Assembly: GCF_900111195.1 (NCBI RefSeq)
Contig: NZ_FOGL01000011.1
Coordinates: 16,529 to 80,528 of the forward strand
Length of the DNA: 64,000 nucleotides
From: Gracilibacillus ureilyticus
GTDB taxonomy: Bacteria; Bacillota; Bacilli; Bacillales; Amphibacillaceae
Direction of reading: 5' to 3'
Shown here: positions 26,448 to 35,941 of the stretch, piece by piece
How positions within the stretch are numbered: position 1 is the first letter of the stretch
How the letters are laid out: every line of letters begins with the position of its first letter
Notes under the pieces: generated by a model
Told to the model about the DNA's origin: nothing
Database searches by the model: none
What the model saw: only the letters and a program-made list of their open reading frames with translations
Translations under genes and position numbers: made by a program

Positions 26448-27584
26448 TTGAATATCTTTATTACATTATTATCAATGATTTTAATTGGCGGGTTAATTGG
26501 CGGGTTAACGAATTCCCTTGCAATCAAAATGCTTTTTCGTCCATATGAGGCGAAATTTATTGGAAAATGGAGAGTTCCATTTACGCCTGGTGTTATTCCG
26601 AAAAGAAGAGATCAACTGGCTATCCAATTGGGGCAATTGGTAGTTAATCACCTCGTTACAGCAGAGAGTCTTCAAAACAAATTGAAGGAGAAGGGAGTAA
26701 AACAACAGGTAATTCAATTATTAAACAGAGAATTCTATCATTTTCTTGAAAAACAATTCACGATAGAGCAACTTGCTCAGCAATTGGGCTTACCAATAAA
26801 TAAAGAAGTGATGGAACAGAAAATTGGTGACTTTGTAATAAGTAAATACGATGAATTTATCAGGAATCATAGTAATATATCTATTGGGGAGTTATTAACG
26901 GCAGATGCAGAAGACGAGATAAATATTCAATTAGAAAAGTTGTCTTCTTATATTCATGAGCAAATAATTGATCTTATCGGACAGCCTGAGACAAAACGAA
27001 AGATTGAACGGATTATTAGTGAGTATGCCCAGACGAAAGGTTTCTTCGGCAATATGTTAATGTCGATGTTCAGTGGAGATGAATTATCAGGGAAGATACA
27101 GGAGTTAGTTATTAATTATTTGCGTACGGACGACGGCTATATGCTGTTGAAAAATGTTATTTATAACGAATGGCATCATATTAAGTCAAAAAAATTGGTT
27201 GATTTCCAGCATGTTTTGGAAAAGAGATCAGTTAAAAATATGGTTCGGAATTTCATCGTTAAAAACATTCAAGTTTCCGACTGGTTAGGCATGCCTGTCC
27301 AGACATTTATCGCTCCAGTAAAAAGTAATATGGAGACACACATCATACCCAAATTAGTTGATCTTCTACTGGATAGATTGACAGAAAAAGTTCCTCTGAT
27401 GTTAGCGAAACTGGAGGTAGAAAAGATGGTTGAAAAGCAAGTGGCTTCCTTTCCGACAGCGAGAATTGAAGACATTATCTTATCTATTTCACGTAAAGAG
27501 TTTAAGCTGATTACATACCTGGGAGCATTGCTTGGTGGTATGATTGGACTAATTCAGGGAATTCTCTTTGTATTGGTTGGATAA
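26448..27584 (+). CDS. yheB: DUF445 membrane protein YheB
   Basis: This 378-residue protein has N-terminal and C-terminal hydrophobic helices. The conserved GGLTNSLAIKMLFRPY and KWRVPFTPGVIPKRRDQLA motifs define the YheB/DUF445 family. The TTG at 26448 has GGGAGGT 6 bp upstream, so it is preferred to an ATG at 26397 with no RBS. Function unknown. It is followed by yheA, as in B. subtilis. Confidence 0.9.
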   Translation: MNIFITLLSMILIGGLIGGLTNSLAIKMLFRPYEAKFIGKWRVPFTPGVIPKRRDQLAIQLGQLVVNHLVTAESLQNKLKEKGVKQQVIQLLNREFYHFLEKQFTIEQLAQQLGLPINKEVMEQKIGDFVISKYDEFIRNHSNISIGELLTADAEDEINIQLEKLSSYIHEQIIDLIGQPETKRKIERIISEYAQTKGFFGNMLMSMFSGDELSGKIQELVINYLRTDDGYMLLKNVIYNEWHHIKSKKLVDFQHVLEKRSVKNMVRNFIVKNIQVSDWLGMPVQTFIAPVKSNMETHIIPKLVDLLLDRLTEKVPLMLAKLEVEKMVEKQVASFPTARIEDIILSISRKEFKLITYLGALLGGMIGLIQGILFVLVG

Positions 27585-27699
27585 GTGAAGAATCTCTGTT
27601 ATAGTGGGAAAGTAGAGTATATAATAAGCGTCTGACTGATTATGAATGTAGGTTTTACAGTCAGCATGTAACGCGAACATTTTAGGAGGATTTATTTTT

Positions 27700-28050
27700 A
27701 TGGCAAATATTCATGACAGTGCCCATGAATTGGAAAAGGCAATCCAGGAAAGTGATGAGTTCAAAGAGTTGAAATCAGCATATGAGAAAGTAATGAACGA
27801 TCCATCATCAAAGCAGATGTTTGATAACTTTAGAAATACACAATTGGAATTACAACAGAAACAGATGCAAGGATTAGAAATTACAGAAGAAGAAGTTGAA
27901 AAAGCGAAAAGTGTTGTAGAGCTTGTTCAACAACATGAAGATATTTCGAATTTAATGGAACAGGAACAACGTGTGAATGTATTAATTAATGACATTAGCC
28001 GGATTATTACAAAGCCGCTTGAAGAACTATATGGTGCTCAGGAAGCATAA
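27700..28050 (+). CDS. yheA: YheA, YlbF/YmcA-family protein
   Basis: This is a 116-residue helical protein of the YlbF/YmcA group. The pattern AHELEKAIQESDEFKELKSAY, NDPSSKQMFDNFR and a helical C-terminus are typical. YmcA/YlbF paralogues act with YaaT in RNA processing and biofilm/sporulation decisions; YheA itself is uncharacterised. The RBS is TAGGAGG. It ends in a 16-bp terminator stem. Confidence 0.9.
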   Translation: MANIHDSAHELEKAIQESDEFKELKSAYEKVMNDPSSKQMFDNFRNTQLELQQKQMQGLEITEEEVEKAKSVVELVQQHEDISNLMEQEQRVNVLINDISRIITKPLEELYGAQEA

Positions 28051-28057
28051 TCAAATG

Positions 28058-28100
28058 ACAGGATCAATAGCAAATAATTGCTATTGATCCTGTTCTTTTT
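28058..28100 (+). terminator. terminator of yheA
   Basis: Perfect 16-bp stem (28058-28073 with 28078-28093), ATAA loop, then TCTTTTT. Confidence 0.93.
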
Positions 28101-28339
28101 GATGAGATCTGTTTATCACAGCTCTAAATATTTGAAGGTATGGCAGCTCGTTTACTTGTTAAAACAAGCTATTAAGCGTAAAAATTGGCAAAATCTCGTT
28201 AAAATTATCTATTTGCGATGAATTCCGTCACAATCGGCTATATACTGGCACAAGGATTGTTATCAGAGTTGTTTAATGAGTGCTAAGGGCTTATACTGAT
28301 CTCGTAAAATCTAATATCTATATAAGGAGTGATCGAATA

Positions 28340-29266
28340 ATGAAAGATTTGTATCCTTCTAGAATCAAAGGGATGCCATCCATTTTAGAAAGAAAAGATC
28401 CGATAATTCATAGCTCCACGAAGGAAGATGGTCCTTTAAAAGAAAAAGAGTTAGATTTTTATGAGGAAAATGGCTATTTATTTATGCCGAATTTCTTCTC
28501 CGAAGAAGAAGTAAATGTGCTTCAAAAAGAGTTACGCCGTAACATGGAGGAAAATAAGCAATCCAGTGAACCATTTGTGGTAAGAGAAACAGGCGGGGAA
28601 GAAATTCGCTCCGTATTCGATGTGCATAATAATGACGAGTTCTTTCATCAGTTATCTTCTAATGAACGAATTGTTCATATTGCACAACAATTACTTGGCA
28701 GTCAGGTTTACATAAACCAATCGAGAATTAATTTTAAGCCTGGCTTTAAAGGAAAGGATTTTTACTGGCATTCTGACTTTGAAACATGGCATATGGAAGA
28801 TGGGATGCCAAACATGCGTGCAGTGAGCTGCAGTATCATTCTCACTGATAACTATTCATATAATGGCCCGCTATTGTTAATACCCGGTTCTCATCGTTAT
28901 TTTGTCCAATGTGTTGGTGAGACACCGGAAAACCATTTTGAACAGTCTTTGAAAATGCAAAATATCGGTGTTCCTGATCATGACAGTATTAACTGGCTAT
29001 TGGAGAAGGGCGGAAGAATTGATAGTGCAACTGGACCAGCCGGTTCTGTTCTCTTCTTTGAATCGAACACAATGCATGGATCTAACAGTAATATATCTCC
29101 ATTGCCTCGCAGCAATGTATTCTTTGTTTTTAACAGTATCGAAAATAAACTTGTAGATCCGTTCGCCAAAACATCGCCTAGACCGGAATTTATTGCAAAT
29201 CGCTCTAATATCCGGCCGATTCAGCCAAAGAAAGCAGACTTTGCTAATAAAAAGATAATGATTTAA
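28340..29266 (+). CDS. ectD: ectoine hydroxylase
   Basis: This 308-residue Fe(II)/2-oxoglutarate dioxygenase converts ectoine to 5-hydroxyectoine, an osmotic and thermal protectant. The EctD signature FYWHSDFETWHMEDGMPNMR spans 141-160 with iron ligands H144 and D146; the third ligand is H246 in ESNTMHGS, and a 2-oxoglutarate-binding Arg is in LPRSN. The ATG at 28340 follows AAGGAGTG; the frame is open back to 28280. It stands alone: ectA, ectB and ectC are not in the window. The 239 bp upstream show no promoter I would defend. Confidence 0.95.
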   Translation: MKDLYPSRIKGMPSILERKDPIIHSSTKEDGPLKEKELDFYEENGYLFMPNFFSEEEVNVLQKELRRNMEENKQSSEPFVVRETGGEEIRSVFDVHNNDEFFHQLSSNERIVHIAQQLLGSQVYINQSRINFKPGFKGKDFYWHSDFETWHMEDGMPNMRAVSCSIILTDNYSYNGPLLLIPGSHRYFVQCVGETPENHFEQSLKMQNIGVPDHDSINWLLEKGGRIDSATGPAGSVLFFESNTMHGSNSNISPLPRSNVFFVFNSIENKLVDPFAKTSPRPEFIANRSNIRPIQPKKADFANKKIMI

Positions 29267-29271
29267 CAGAG

Positions 29272-29316
29272 AGAACCCTGATACCTCTTTTTATCAAAGG
29301 TATTAGGGTTCTTATT
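29272..29316 (+). terminator. terminator of ectD
   Basis: AGAACCCT (29272-29279) and AGGGTTCT (29305-29312) with an inner ATACCT/AGGTAT pairing and a T-rich tail. Confidence 0.8.
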
Positions 29317-29437
29317 GTATATTACAGTACAAAACACTTGGAAGAACCACAACTCAGAATTCCCAGTTATGAGCATAATAGAAAAAGTGAAACTTTCAGA
29401 AAGATAAATCGTATATATAAGTAAGGAGTGATCTGAA

Positions 29438-30337
29438 TTGACATTAATATTAGAGAATGTAAGCAAAAAATTTGGTTCGTTTACTGCTGTTGATCAATTG
29501 TCACTGGAGATTCAGGAAAACAGCATCTTTGGCTTTCTTGGGGCAAACGGTGCAGGAAAAACTACAACCTTTCGAATGATACTTCATTTAATTGATCCAA
29601 CGAATGGCTCTATCACTTGGGATAAAGATAAAATTGATTATAGAAAAAGTGATTTGATCGGATATTTACCAGAGGAAAGAGGCTTATATCCAAAACTAAA
29701 AGTTCGTGACCAGCTCGTGTATCTAGGCAAGTTAAGAGGGATGACAAAAAAAGACGCACAAAAAGAGTTGAATACATGGTTGGACAGATTAAAAGTTCCT
29801 CACTATTTAGATAAAAAGGTAGAAGATTTATCTAAGGGAAATCAGCAGAAAATCCAATTTATTTCTGCAGTAATACATAAGCCGAAGCTGCTCATACTAG
29901 ATGAACCCTTTTCCGGTCTTGACCCGGTAAATGTAGAAATGTTAAAAAGTGCTGTAGAGGATTTGAAAAATGAAGGTACAACCATTGTCTTTTCTTCACA
30001 CAGGATGGAACATGTGGAGCAATTGTGTGAGAACTTATGCATGCTTCAGACAGGCAAACGTATTTTACATGGAAATTTACGGGAAATAAAACGGTCATAT
30101 GGTAAGAAGAACCTTCGTATTGAGACAGATTTTGATATAAATTTTGTGAAACAAATTCCAGGTGTATTGAAAGTGCAGACTTATTCCTGGGGGATTGACT
30201 GTCAGATTGAGAATGAAGCAGTGTCCCAAAAAATTCTGGAGCAATTGACAGGTAAAGGCTTTATTCGGAAATTTGAGTTAGAAGAGCCCAGTTTAAATGA
30301 CATCTTCATTGAGAAGGCTGGTGAATCTTATGAATAA
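29438..30337 (+). CDS. yhaQ: ABC transporter ATPase YhaQ (NatA-like)
   Basis: This 299-residue ATPase has Walker A GANGAGKTT, signature LSKGNQQKIQF, Walker B LLILDEPFSGLDP and H-loop SSHRMEH. The DUF4162-type C-terminal tail is typical of NatA-like exporters. Its start is TTG behind AAGGAGTG. It overlaps yhaP by 8 bp. The pair resembles Na+-efflux NatAB, but the substrate is not established. Confidence 0.92.
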   Translation: MTLILENVSKKFGSFTAVDQLSLEIQENSIFGFLGANGAGKTTTFRMILHLIDPTNGSITWDKDKIDYRKSDLIGYLPEERGLYPKLKVRDQLVYLGKLRGMTKKDAQKELNTWLDRLKVPHYLDKKVEDLSKGNQQKIQFISAVIHKPKLLILDEPFSGLDPVNVEMLKSAVEDLKNEGTTIVFSSHRMEHVEQLCENLCMLQTGKRILHGNLREIKRSYGKKNLRIETDFDINFVKQIPGVLKVQTYSWGIDCQIENEAVSQKILEQLTGKGFIRKFELEEPSLNDIFIEKAGESYE

Positions 30338-31607
30338 ATTTATGACAGTTTTTTTGCATACATTCCTGTCCAAACTTAAGGCAAAGTCCTTTTTGATTAC
30401 GACAGTTCTATTTCTGCTATTTATTTTCATTGCTGCTAATATATCCTCGATTACAAGTTTATTCGATTCAGAGGGTGAACCAGAGGAACAGACCGTTGCA
30501 GTTATTTCGGAAGACCAGACAATATTTGAACAGCTTAGTGAAAGACTGGAGATAGGAGAATCCAACTTCCAGGTGGATGCTGTGGATACCTCCCTTGACA
30601 TGGCGAAAGAGTCAGTAACAGAGGGGGCATATTTAGGGGTACTTCATATCACCATGAGTAATGAAGGTTTGCCTGAAGCAACTTATTATACTGATGATAT
30701 GATGTCAATGACAGCAGAAGCGAAACTTTCACAAGAACTGGAACAAATAAAAATAGCTATGGCAACAAATCAGGCGGGTCTTGATCAGGAGATTATTTCC
30801 TCTATCTATGAACCGATGGAGTTCAACACAGAGCAGATTGCAGCTGGAGGAACAGACGGAGGCTCTATTAAAACAGAAGAAGAATTAAGTGGTGCCCGAG
30901 GGTTAGTTTACGTCATATTATTTTTACTCTATTTTGCTGTCATTAGTTATGGGAATATGATTGCAACAGATATTGCTAATGAGAAGACTTCAAGGGTAAT
31001 GGAAATTTTAATCTCCAGCTCATCTCCTGTTAATCAGATGTTTGCGAAAATATTAGGAGTAGGATTACTGGGATTAACCCAAATGGCATTATTTTTAGGA
31101 GTGGGATATTTAATTCTGGTGCAAAAGCAGGAAGAATTAGTTGGAGGTTTCTTTGAAGTATTCGGTCTATCCGAAATCAGTATATCAACATTTATTTATG
31201 CAATCATTTTCTTCCTTTTAGGTTATTTCCTATATGCGACAATGGCTGCCGTGTTAGGCTCCCTTGTTAGTCGCACAGAAGACGTACAGCAGATGATGAT
31301 GCCAGTTATTTTGTTAATTGTAGCTGCATTTATGATTTCCATGATCGGTTTATCGAATCCTGGGTCCCAATTTGTAACGATTTCATCTTACATACCGTTT
31401 TTCTCACCGATGACGATGTTCCTACGTGCAGGTATGTTAGATATTCCAATCTGGGAAATTGGCTTAAGTATTCTAATCTTAATTGTGACGATCATCGGTA
31501 TGGCCCTTATTGGTGCAAGAATATACCGTGGTGGTGTTCTAATGTACGGATCCTCAACTTCATTAAAGGATATAAAGAAAGCACTTCAGTTATCTAAAAA
31601 AGAGTAA
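30330..31607 (+). CDS. yhaP: ABC transporter permease YhaP (NatB-like)
   Basis: This is a 425-residue ABC-2 type permease with an N-terminal helix, a large extracytoplasmic loop (about 50-190, acidic) and five helices after residue 195. The conserved NEKTSRVMEILISSSSPVNQMFAKI motif is present. The ATG at 30330 overlaps the end of yhaQ (ATGAATAA); the frame is open further upstream, inside yhaQ, but lacks a fitting site. Confidence 0.92.
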   Translation: MNKFMTVFLHTFLSKLKAKSFLITTVLFLLFIFIAANISSITSLFDSEGEPEEQTVAVISEDQTIFEQLSERLEIGESNFQVDAVDTSLDMAKESVTEGAYLGVLHITMSNEGLPEATYYTDDMMSMTAEAKLSQELEQIKIAMATNQAGLDQEIISSIYEPMEFNTEQIAAGGTDGGSIKTEEELSGARGLVYVILFLLYFAVISYGNMIATDIANEKTSRVMEILISSSSPVNQMFAKILGVGLLGLTQMALFLGVGYLILVQKQEELVGGFFEVFGLSEISISTFIYAIIFFLLGYFLYATMAAVLGSLVSRTEDVQQMMMPVILLIVAAFMISMIGLSNPGSQFVTISSYIPFFSPMTMFLRAGMLDIPIWEIGLSILILIVTIIGMALIGARIYRGGVLMYGSSTSLKDIKKALQLSKKE

Positions 31608-31638
31608 CGGGAAAACCGGATTTGATTAAAGTAAAGGC

Positions 31639-31690
31639 AAGCATAGGTCATCAGCATTGATGATGATCCTATGCTTATTTATATTTTTTC
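31639..31690 (+). terminator. terminator of yhaQP
   Basis: AAGCATAGG (31639-31647) and CCTATGCTT (31668-31676), inner CATCA/TGATG, then a T-rich tract. Confidence 0.85.
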
Positions 31691-31783
31691 ACTATACATA
31701 ATTGAAAAATTATTGATCTTTATATAATCGAACGTGCATTCTTATTTTGCTTTTGATAGAATGGAAGAAAGGCGGTGAAACGG

Positions 31784-33025
31784 TTGGAACAAAAGATTTC
31801 ATTTATTCATTGTGCGGATATTCATTTAGACAGTCCTTTTAAAGGAATGAGCCATCTAACAGATCAAATCATAGATCAGGTTAGAAATAGTACGTTTGAA
31901 GCATTTGAACAACTGATCGAGCTGGCGATTGAAAAGAAAGTAGACTTCATATTAATCGTAGGAGATTTATTTGACAGGGAAGATCAGTCAATGAAAGCCC
32001 ATATGACTGTGGTACGGGGCTTTCGACGGTTAAAAGATCATGGGATTCAGGTTTTTCTGTCATTCGGTAATCATGATCATATCAAAAGTCAAACATTTCC
32101 ACGTAATTATCCAGATAATGTATTCATCTATGAAAAAGAACAGGTAGAAGTTATGGATTATTTAAAGAATGATCAAAGATTAGCTAAAATTTACGGGTTT
32201 AGTTATAACAACAGGGCAGTAGAGACAAATATGGTCCCGCAATTTAAACGAGAGGATGACGGTCTGTTTCATATTGCCTGTCTCCATGGGACAGCAGGTA
32301 ATATGAATTCTGATCATGCCAATTATGCTCCGTTCCAATTAAATGAATTAAAACAGTTAGACTTTCATTATTGGGCACTTGGTCATATCCATAAACGTGA
32401 AGTATTGTCATCTAATCCTTTGATTGTGTATCCGGGAAACACACAAGCCAGATCTATAAAAGAAACTGGTGATAAAGGCTGCTATCATGTAGTCTTATCT
32501 GAATCTGAGGATCCTGTGATCCAGTTTTGCCGATTAGACCAAATTCAGTTTCACAAATTATCTGTTGATGCTTCCAAATGGACAGACATCACAGATGCAG
32601 TGAATGAAATCGAACGATATTTTCACAAGGTGTTACAGAAGCTTGATAAAGTTCTGATAGAGCTTAATTTTTATGGGGCAACAGATAAAGTGATAAAGTG
32701 GCAAAAAGAAGGACATCTGAATGACATGATAACATTATGGAATGAACAATACGCTGATCAGACTAATTGGATCCAAGTAATTGGAATCAAAGTAATAGAA
32801 ACAAAAAAGAAAGGTGAATGGCAAGGTGGAGAACAGTTTTTGCGGCAGCTCCAGACAACCTTCCATCAAACAGCAGATATAGAAGAAATTCTGTCACCGC
32901 TCTGGCACCATGTTGATGGTAGAAAGTGGTTAGATCCTCTCGATTTAGAGGAACAGGAAGAATTGCTCTCCTTAGCGAAAGACGAGGCTTTTTACTTATT
33001 GCATAGCATGGGGGATAACGAATGA
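31784..33025 (+). CDS. yhaO: metallophosphoesterase YhaO (SbcD/Mre11-like nuclease)
   Basis: This 413-residue calcineurin-like phosphoesterase is probably the nuclease partner of YhaN in DNA repair. The motifs are D12xH14 (CADIHLDSPF), GDLFDRE, GNHDH, ACLHGT and ALGHIHKRE, the full di-metal set of the SbcD/Mre11 family. I prefer TTG at 31784; AGGCGG lies just upstream and a GTG at 31775 overlaps it. ATGA overlap with yhaN. Confidence 0.92.
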   Translation: MEQKISFIHCADIHLDSPFKGMSHLTDQIIDQVRNSTFEAFEQLIELAIEKKVDFILIVGDLFDREDQSMKAHMTVVRGFRRLKDHGIQVFLSFGNHDHIKSQTFPRNYPDNVFIYEKEQVEVMDYLKNDQRLAKIYGFSYNNRAVETNMVPQFKREDDGLFHIACLHGTAGNMNSDHANYAPFQLNELKQLDFHYWALGHIHKREVLSSNPLIVYPGNTQARSIKETGDKGCYHVVLSESEDPVIQFCRLDQIQFHKLSVDASKWTDITDAVNEIERYFHKVLQKLDKVLIELNFYGATDKVIKWQKEGHLNDMITLWNEQYADQTNWIQVIGIKVIETKKKGEWQGGEQFLRQLQTTFHQTADIEEILSPLWHHVDGRKWLDPLDLEEQEELLSLAKDEAFYLLHSMGDNE

Positions 33026-35877
33026 AAATAGAACATGTTCATATTTATGGTTTTGGAAAATGGCTAAACCGGAAATTTTCTTTCACCTCCTCATCTTTTC
33101 AGTATATTGTTGGAGTAAATGAAGCAGGTAAGTCCACGTTAAGACAATTTATTTTGTTTGTTTTGTTTGGGCATACATCCAGAAAACTCGAAGCTTATAT
33201 CCCTAAGCATGGTGTACAGATCGGCGGGAGAATTACTATTTCCGGGATTGTAGAGGAAAATATAACAGTGGAACGGATTCATGGTAAAAGCAAAGGGAAT
33301 GCAAAGATTTTTCTCGCAAATGGAGAGATAAAAGAAGAAGAATGGCTGAAGGAAAAATGGAGAGGTATTGACCGAACTCACTATGAGGCAATTTATACAT
33401 TCGATGCAATGGAATTGCAAAAGATTCAGCAGTTAAATAATGAAGCTCTAAATGAAGTATTACTGGCAATTGGAATGACAGGATCTGATCGCATATATTA
33501 TACCGAAAAGCAACTTGATAAACAAAGGGCTGAATTATTTAAGCCTTATGGGAAAAAACCTGTAATCAATCATTTATTTGATCAGCTTAAAGACTTGAAA
33601 GAGAAGCTAGCGGAAGCAAAGCGGGAAGAAGCAACCTATCTGAATAAATTAGAAGATATGGAAGAGTTGGAGAATTACATAAAGGAAGCAGAAACAAAAC
33701 TAACCGTACTGCAAGATGAATATCAACACTATGAAAAAAAACGAACACAATATCAAATGATAGAGTCTTATTTTCTTATCAATCAGCAGTTAAAGAGACT
33801 GCAAGCACCAGAGGTCTTCCCTGTAAACGGGTTATCAAGATATAGTAAATTGAAAGAGGAACTGTTACCAATTCAAAGTGAAGAAAAAGTGCTTCAGCGG
33901 ACAAAACAGGAATTAATAGAGCAAGCGGAACAAGTCAGGGAAGAATTGTTAGCAGAGGAGAAACTAAACGATCTGAAGGAATGTGCGAAACTATCAAGGG
34001 AAGCTGCTAAGCATGTGCCAATTGTTGAACAATTGGAAAAAGAAGTGAAAAAGGCTGAAGAGGAGCTGAAATCAAACCTGCAGCAATTGGGAGTTTCTTT
34101 GTCAAGTAATCAATTAGCTGACCTTCCTTTGCCGTTTCATTTAGAAGAATTATGGTCAGGATTAGCGAAACAGCAGGAACAGTTACAAATGGAAAAGCAG
34201 TATATAGAACAGGATATTCAAACAAATGAACGTATCTTAATGGAGTTAGAAGAAAGTATTGAACAAGAAAGTAAAAGACGACTTGACGACACGACTTTGA
34301 CTGAATACAAACAGGATATAGAGTTATCAAATAGATATGTAGAAAAGCAAAACCAAATGCGAGATTATCAAAAACTGTCTGGGCAATTAAAGAAATGGAG
34401 CAAACTCTCTTTTTTGTTATTAATGGCAGGGACAGGTCTCACTATTTATTTATATTGGCAAGTCCGGTCACCATGGGCTGGTGTGATTGTTTTTCTGGCG
34501 GCTTTGCCATTTGCCGGTTTAAAACTTATTAGCAGTATAACGGAAAAGTGGTTTAAGCCGAAGCGGGCGCCTCATTTTAATCTAACCGAAAAAGAGCTGG
34601 AGGACAGGAAAAGGATAATCGAAGATCAGCAGGTGATTAAGGAAAGACTTAGCCAATTAGAGTCTAACAGGAAAAAGCAGACAATGGAACAGTTAAAGAT
34701 AGAGGAAAGATATCATTTTGCAGAGGTAAGACTCCAGCAATTGAAACAAAAGATAAGAGACCAAATAAGAGAATATCCTTTTTTACAAACCATTCAAATT
34801 ACTTACTGGCCAAAGCTGTTCCAACAGTTAGTTACATTAAAAGAGCAATGGGTCCATTTGAATCAAAAGAGGGAACGTCTCCTTTCTGAAAGACAAACCC
34901 TGGAAGAGATTGAAAATGAACTAAATGAAAAAGAAACAGGTGAACATGATTATTATACATTAATAGATGAAAATCAAAAAAGAGAGGACACCATCCAGCA
35001 ATTAGAACAGCAGATAGAAAAAATCAACCTCGATATCCAGTCTAATATGGAGAAGCAAAAACCTTATTTGCTTGAGATGGATCATCTTTTCAAACAGGCA
35101 AATGTCGCAGATGAAGAGGCATTTTTTGCGAATGGGAAAAACGTGGAAGAGAAGCAGCAGTTAGAGAAAAGAAGAAATGAGATAAAAGACAGCTTATCTG
35201 TCTTATTTGATGAAAGGGAACTAGCGTTGTTTGCAGAAGGAAAATATGAAGATGATATTACCTTGAAACAAGAACTTCAGCAATTAGACAAACAAATTGT
35301 GATGCAAAAAGAAACATTGGCTGCAAACAGACAGAAATTAAGTGATATAAGAGCATCCCTGCAAGTGCTTGAATCAAAAGAAGATGCTTCCCTTCTGAAG
35401 CACCGTTATGACCAGTTGAAAGAACAAGTCAGTCAACTTGCAAAAGAATGGGCGGTAAATCAGATAGCTGCAGAGAAAATAGCGAAAGCAAAAGCTAAAT
35501 ATTATGCGGATTATATTCCTAAAATATTTCAATATGCTAGTGAGTATTTCGCCAAATTAACGAAAAGAAAGTATAAAGAGATTTTTGTACCAGGTCCTGA
35601 TGAGTGGATTAAGGTAAGGGACACTGATGGAATGATTTATACCGTTGAAGAGCTTTCACAAGGGACGAAAGACCAATTATATATATCATTGCGCTTCGCA
35701 TTAAGCAAAGTCGTTTCAACAAAAGTTAAATTGCCCTTTCTAATTGACGATGGTTTTGTACATTTTGACACGGAAAGGAAAGAATTAATGGTGCAGCTGC
35801 TTGAGGAAATATGTAAAGAACATCAAGTAGTTTATTTTACGACAAATGCGCCTTCAGAAACGGCATTGGTACTATAA
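33022..35877 (+). CDS. yhaN: SbcC/Rad50-like ATPase YhaN
   Basis: This 951-residue SMC-type protein has Walker A G31VNEAGKST, long coiled coils on both sides of a central hydrophobic pair (about 458-500), the signature LSQGTKDQL near 877 and Walker B FLIDDGFVHFD near 905-915. The membrane-like hairpin within the coiled coil is a known oddity of YhaN-type proteins and distinguishes it from SbcC. It should work with YhaO; the genes overlap by 4 bp. Confidence 0.93.
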   Translation: MKIEHVHIYGFGKWLNRKFSFTSSSFQYIVGVNEAGKSTLRQFILFVLFGHTSRKLEAYIPKHGVQIGGRITISGIVEENITVERIHGKSKGNAKIFLANGEIKEEEWLKEKWRGIDRTHYEAIYTFDAMELQKIQQLNNEALNEVLLAIGMTGSDRIYYTEKQLDKQRAELFKPYGKKPVINHLFDQLKDLKEKLAEAKREEATYLNKLEDMEELENYIKEAETKLTVLQDEYQHYEKKRTQYQMIESYFLINQQLKRLQAPEVFPVNGLSRYSKLKEELLPIQSEEKVLQRTKQELIEQAEQVREELLAEEKLNDLKECAKLSREAAKHVPIVEQLEKEVKKAEEELKSNLQQLGVSLSSNQLADLPLPFHLEELWSGLAKQQEQLQMEKQYIEQDIQTNERILMELEESIEQESKRRLDDTTLTEYKQDIELSNRYVEKQNQMRDYQKLSGQLKKWSKLSFLLLMAGTGLTIYLYWQVRSPWAGVIVFLAALPFAGLKLISSITEKWFKPKRAPHFNLTEKELEDRKRIIEDQQVIKERLSQLESNRKKQTMEQLKIEERYHFAEVRLQQLKQKIRDQIREYPFLQTIQITYWPKLFQQLVTLKEQWVHLNQKRERLLSERQTLEEIENELNEKETGEHDYYTLIDENQKREDTIQQLEQQIEKINLDIQSNMEKQKPYLLEMDHLFKQANVADEEAFFANGKNVEEKQQLEKRRNEIKDSLSVLFDERELALFAEGKYEDDITLKQELQQLDKQIVMQKETLAANRQKLSDIRASLQVLESKEDASLLKHRYDQLKEQVSQLAKEWAVNQIAAEKIAKAKAKYYADYIPKIFQYASEYFAKLTKRKYKEIFVPGPDEWIKVRDTDGMIYTVEELSQGTKDQLYISLRFALSKVVSTKVKLPFLIDDGFVHFDTERKELMVQLLEEICKEHQVVYFTTNAPSETALVL

Positions 35878-35879
35878 AG

Positions 35880-35917
35880 AAAGAGACTGGGACAAAAGAA
35901 TTGCCCAGTCTCTTTAT
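35880..35917. terminator. bidirectional terminator yhaN / MscS gene
   Basis: AAAGAGACTGGG (35880-35891) and CCCAGTCTCTTT (35904-35915) form a perfect 12-bp stem. The sequence GACTGGGACAAAAG resembles the outer end of the long repeat elements. Confidence 0.9.
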
Positions 35918-35941
35918 GATTATCGCATCATAAGTCTTACA

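Noticed and set aside
28101-28339. sigma-B type promoter before ectD
   Set aside because: GTTTAA and GGGCTT are only 10 bp apart, too close for the sigma-B pattern.
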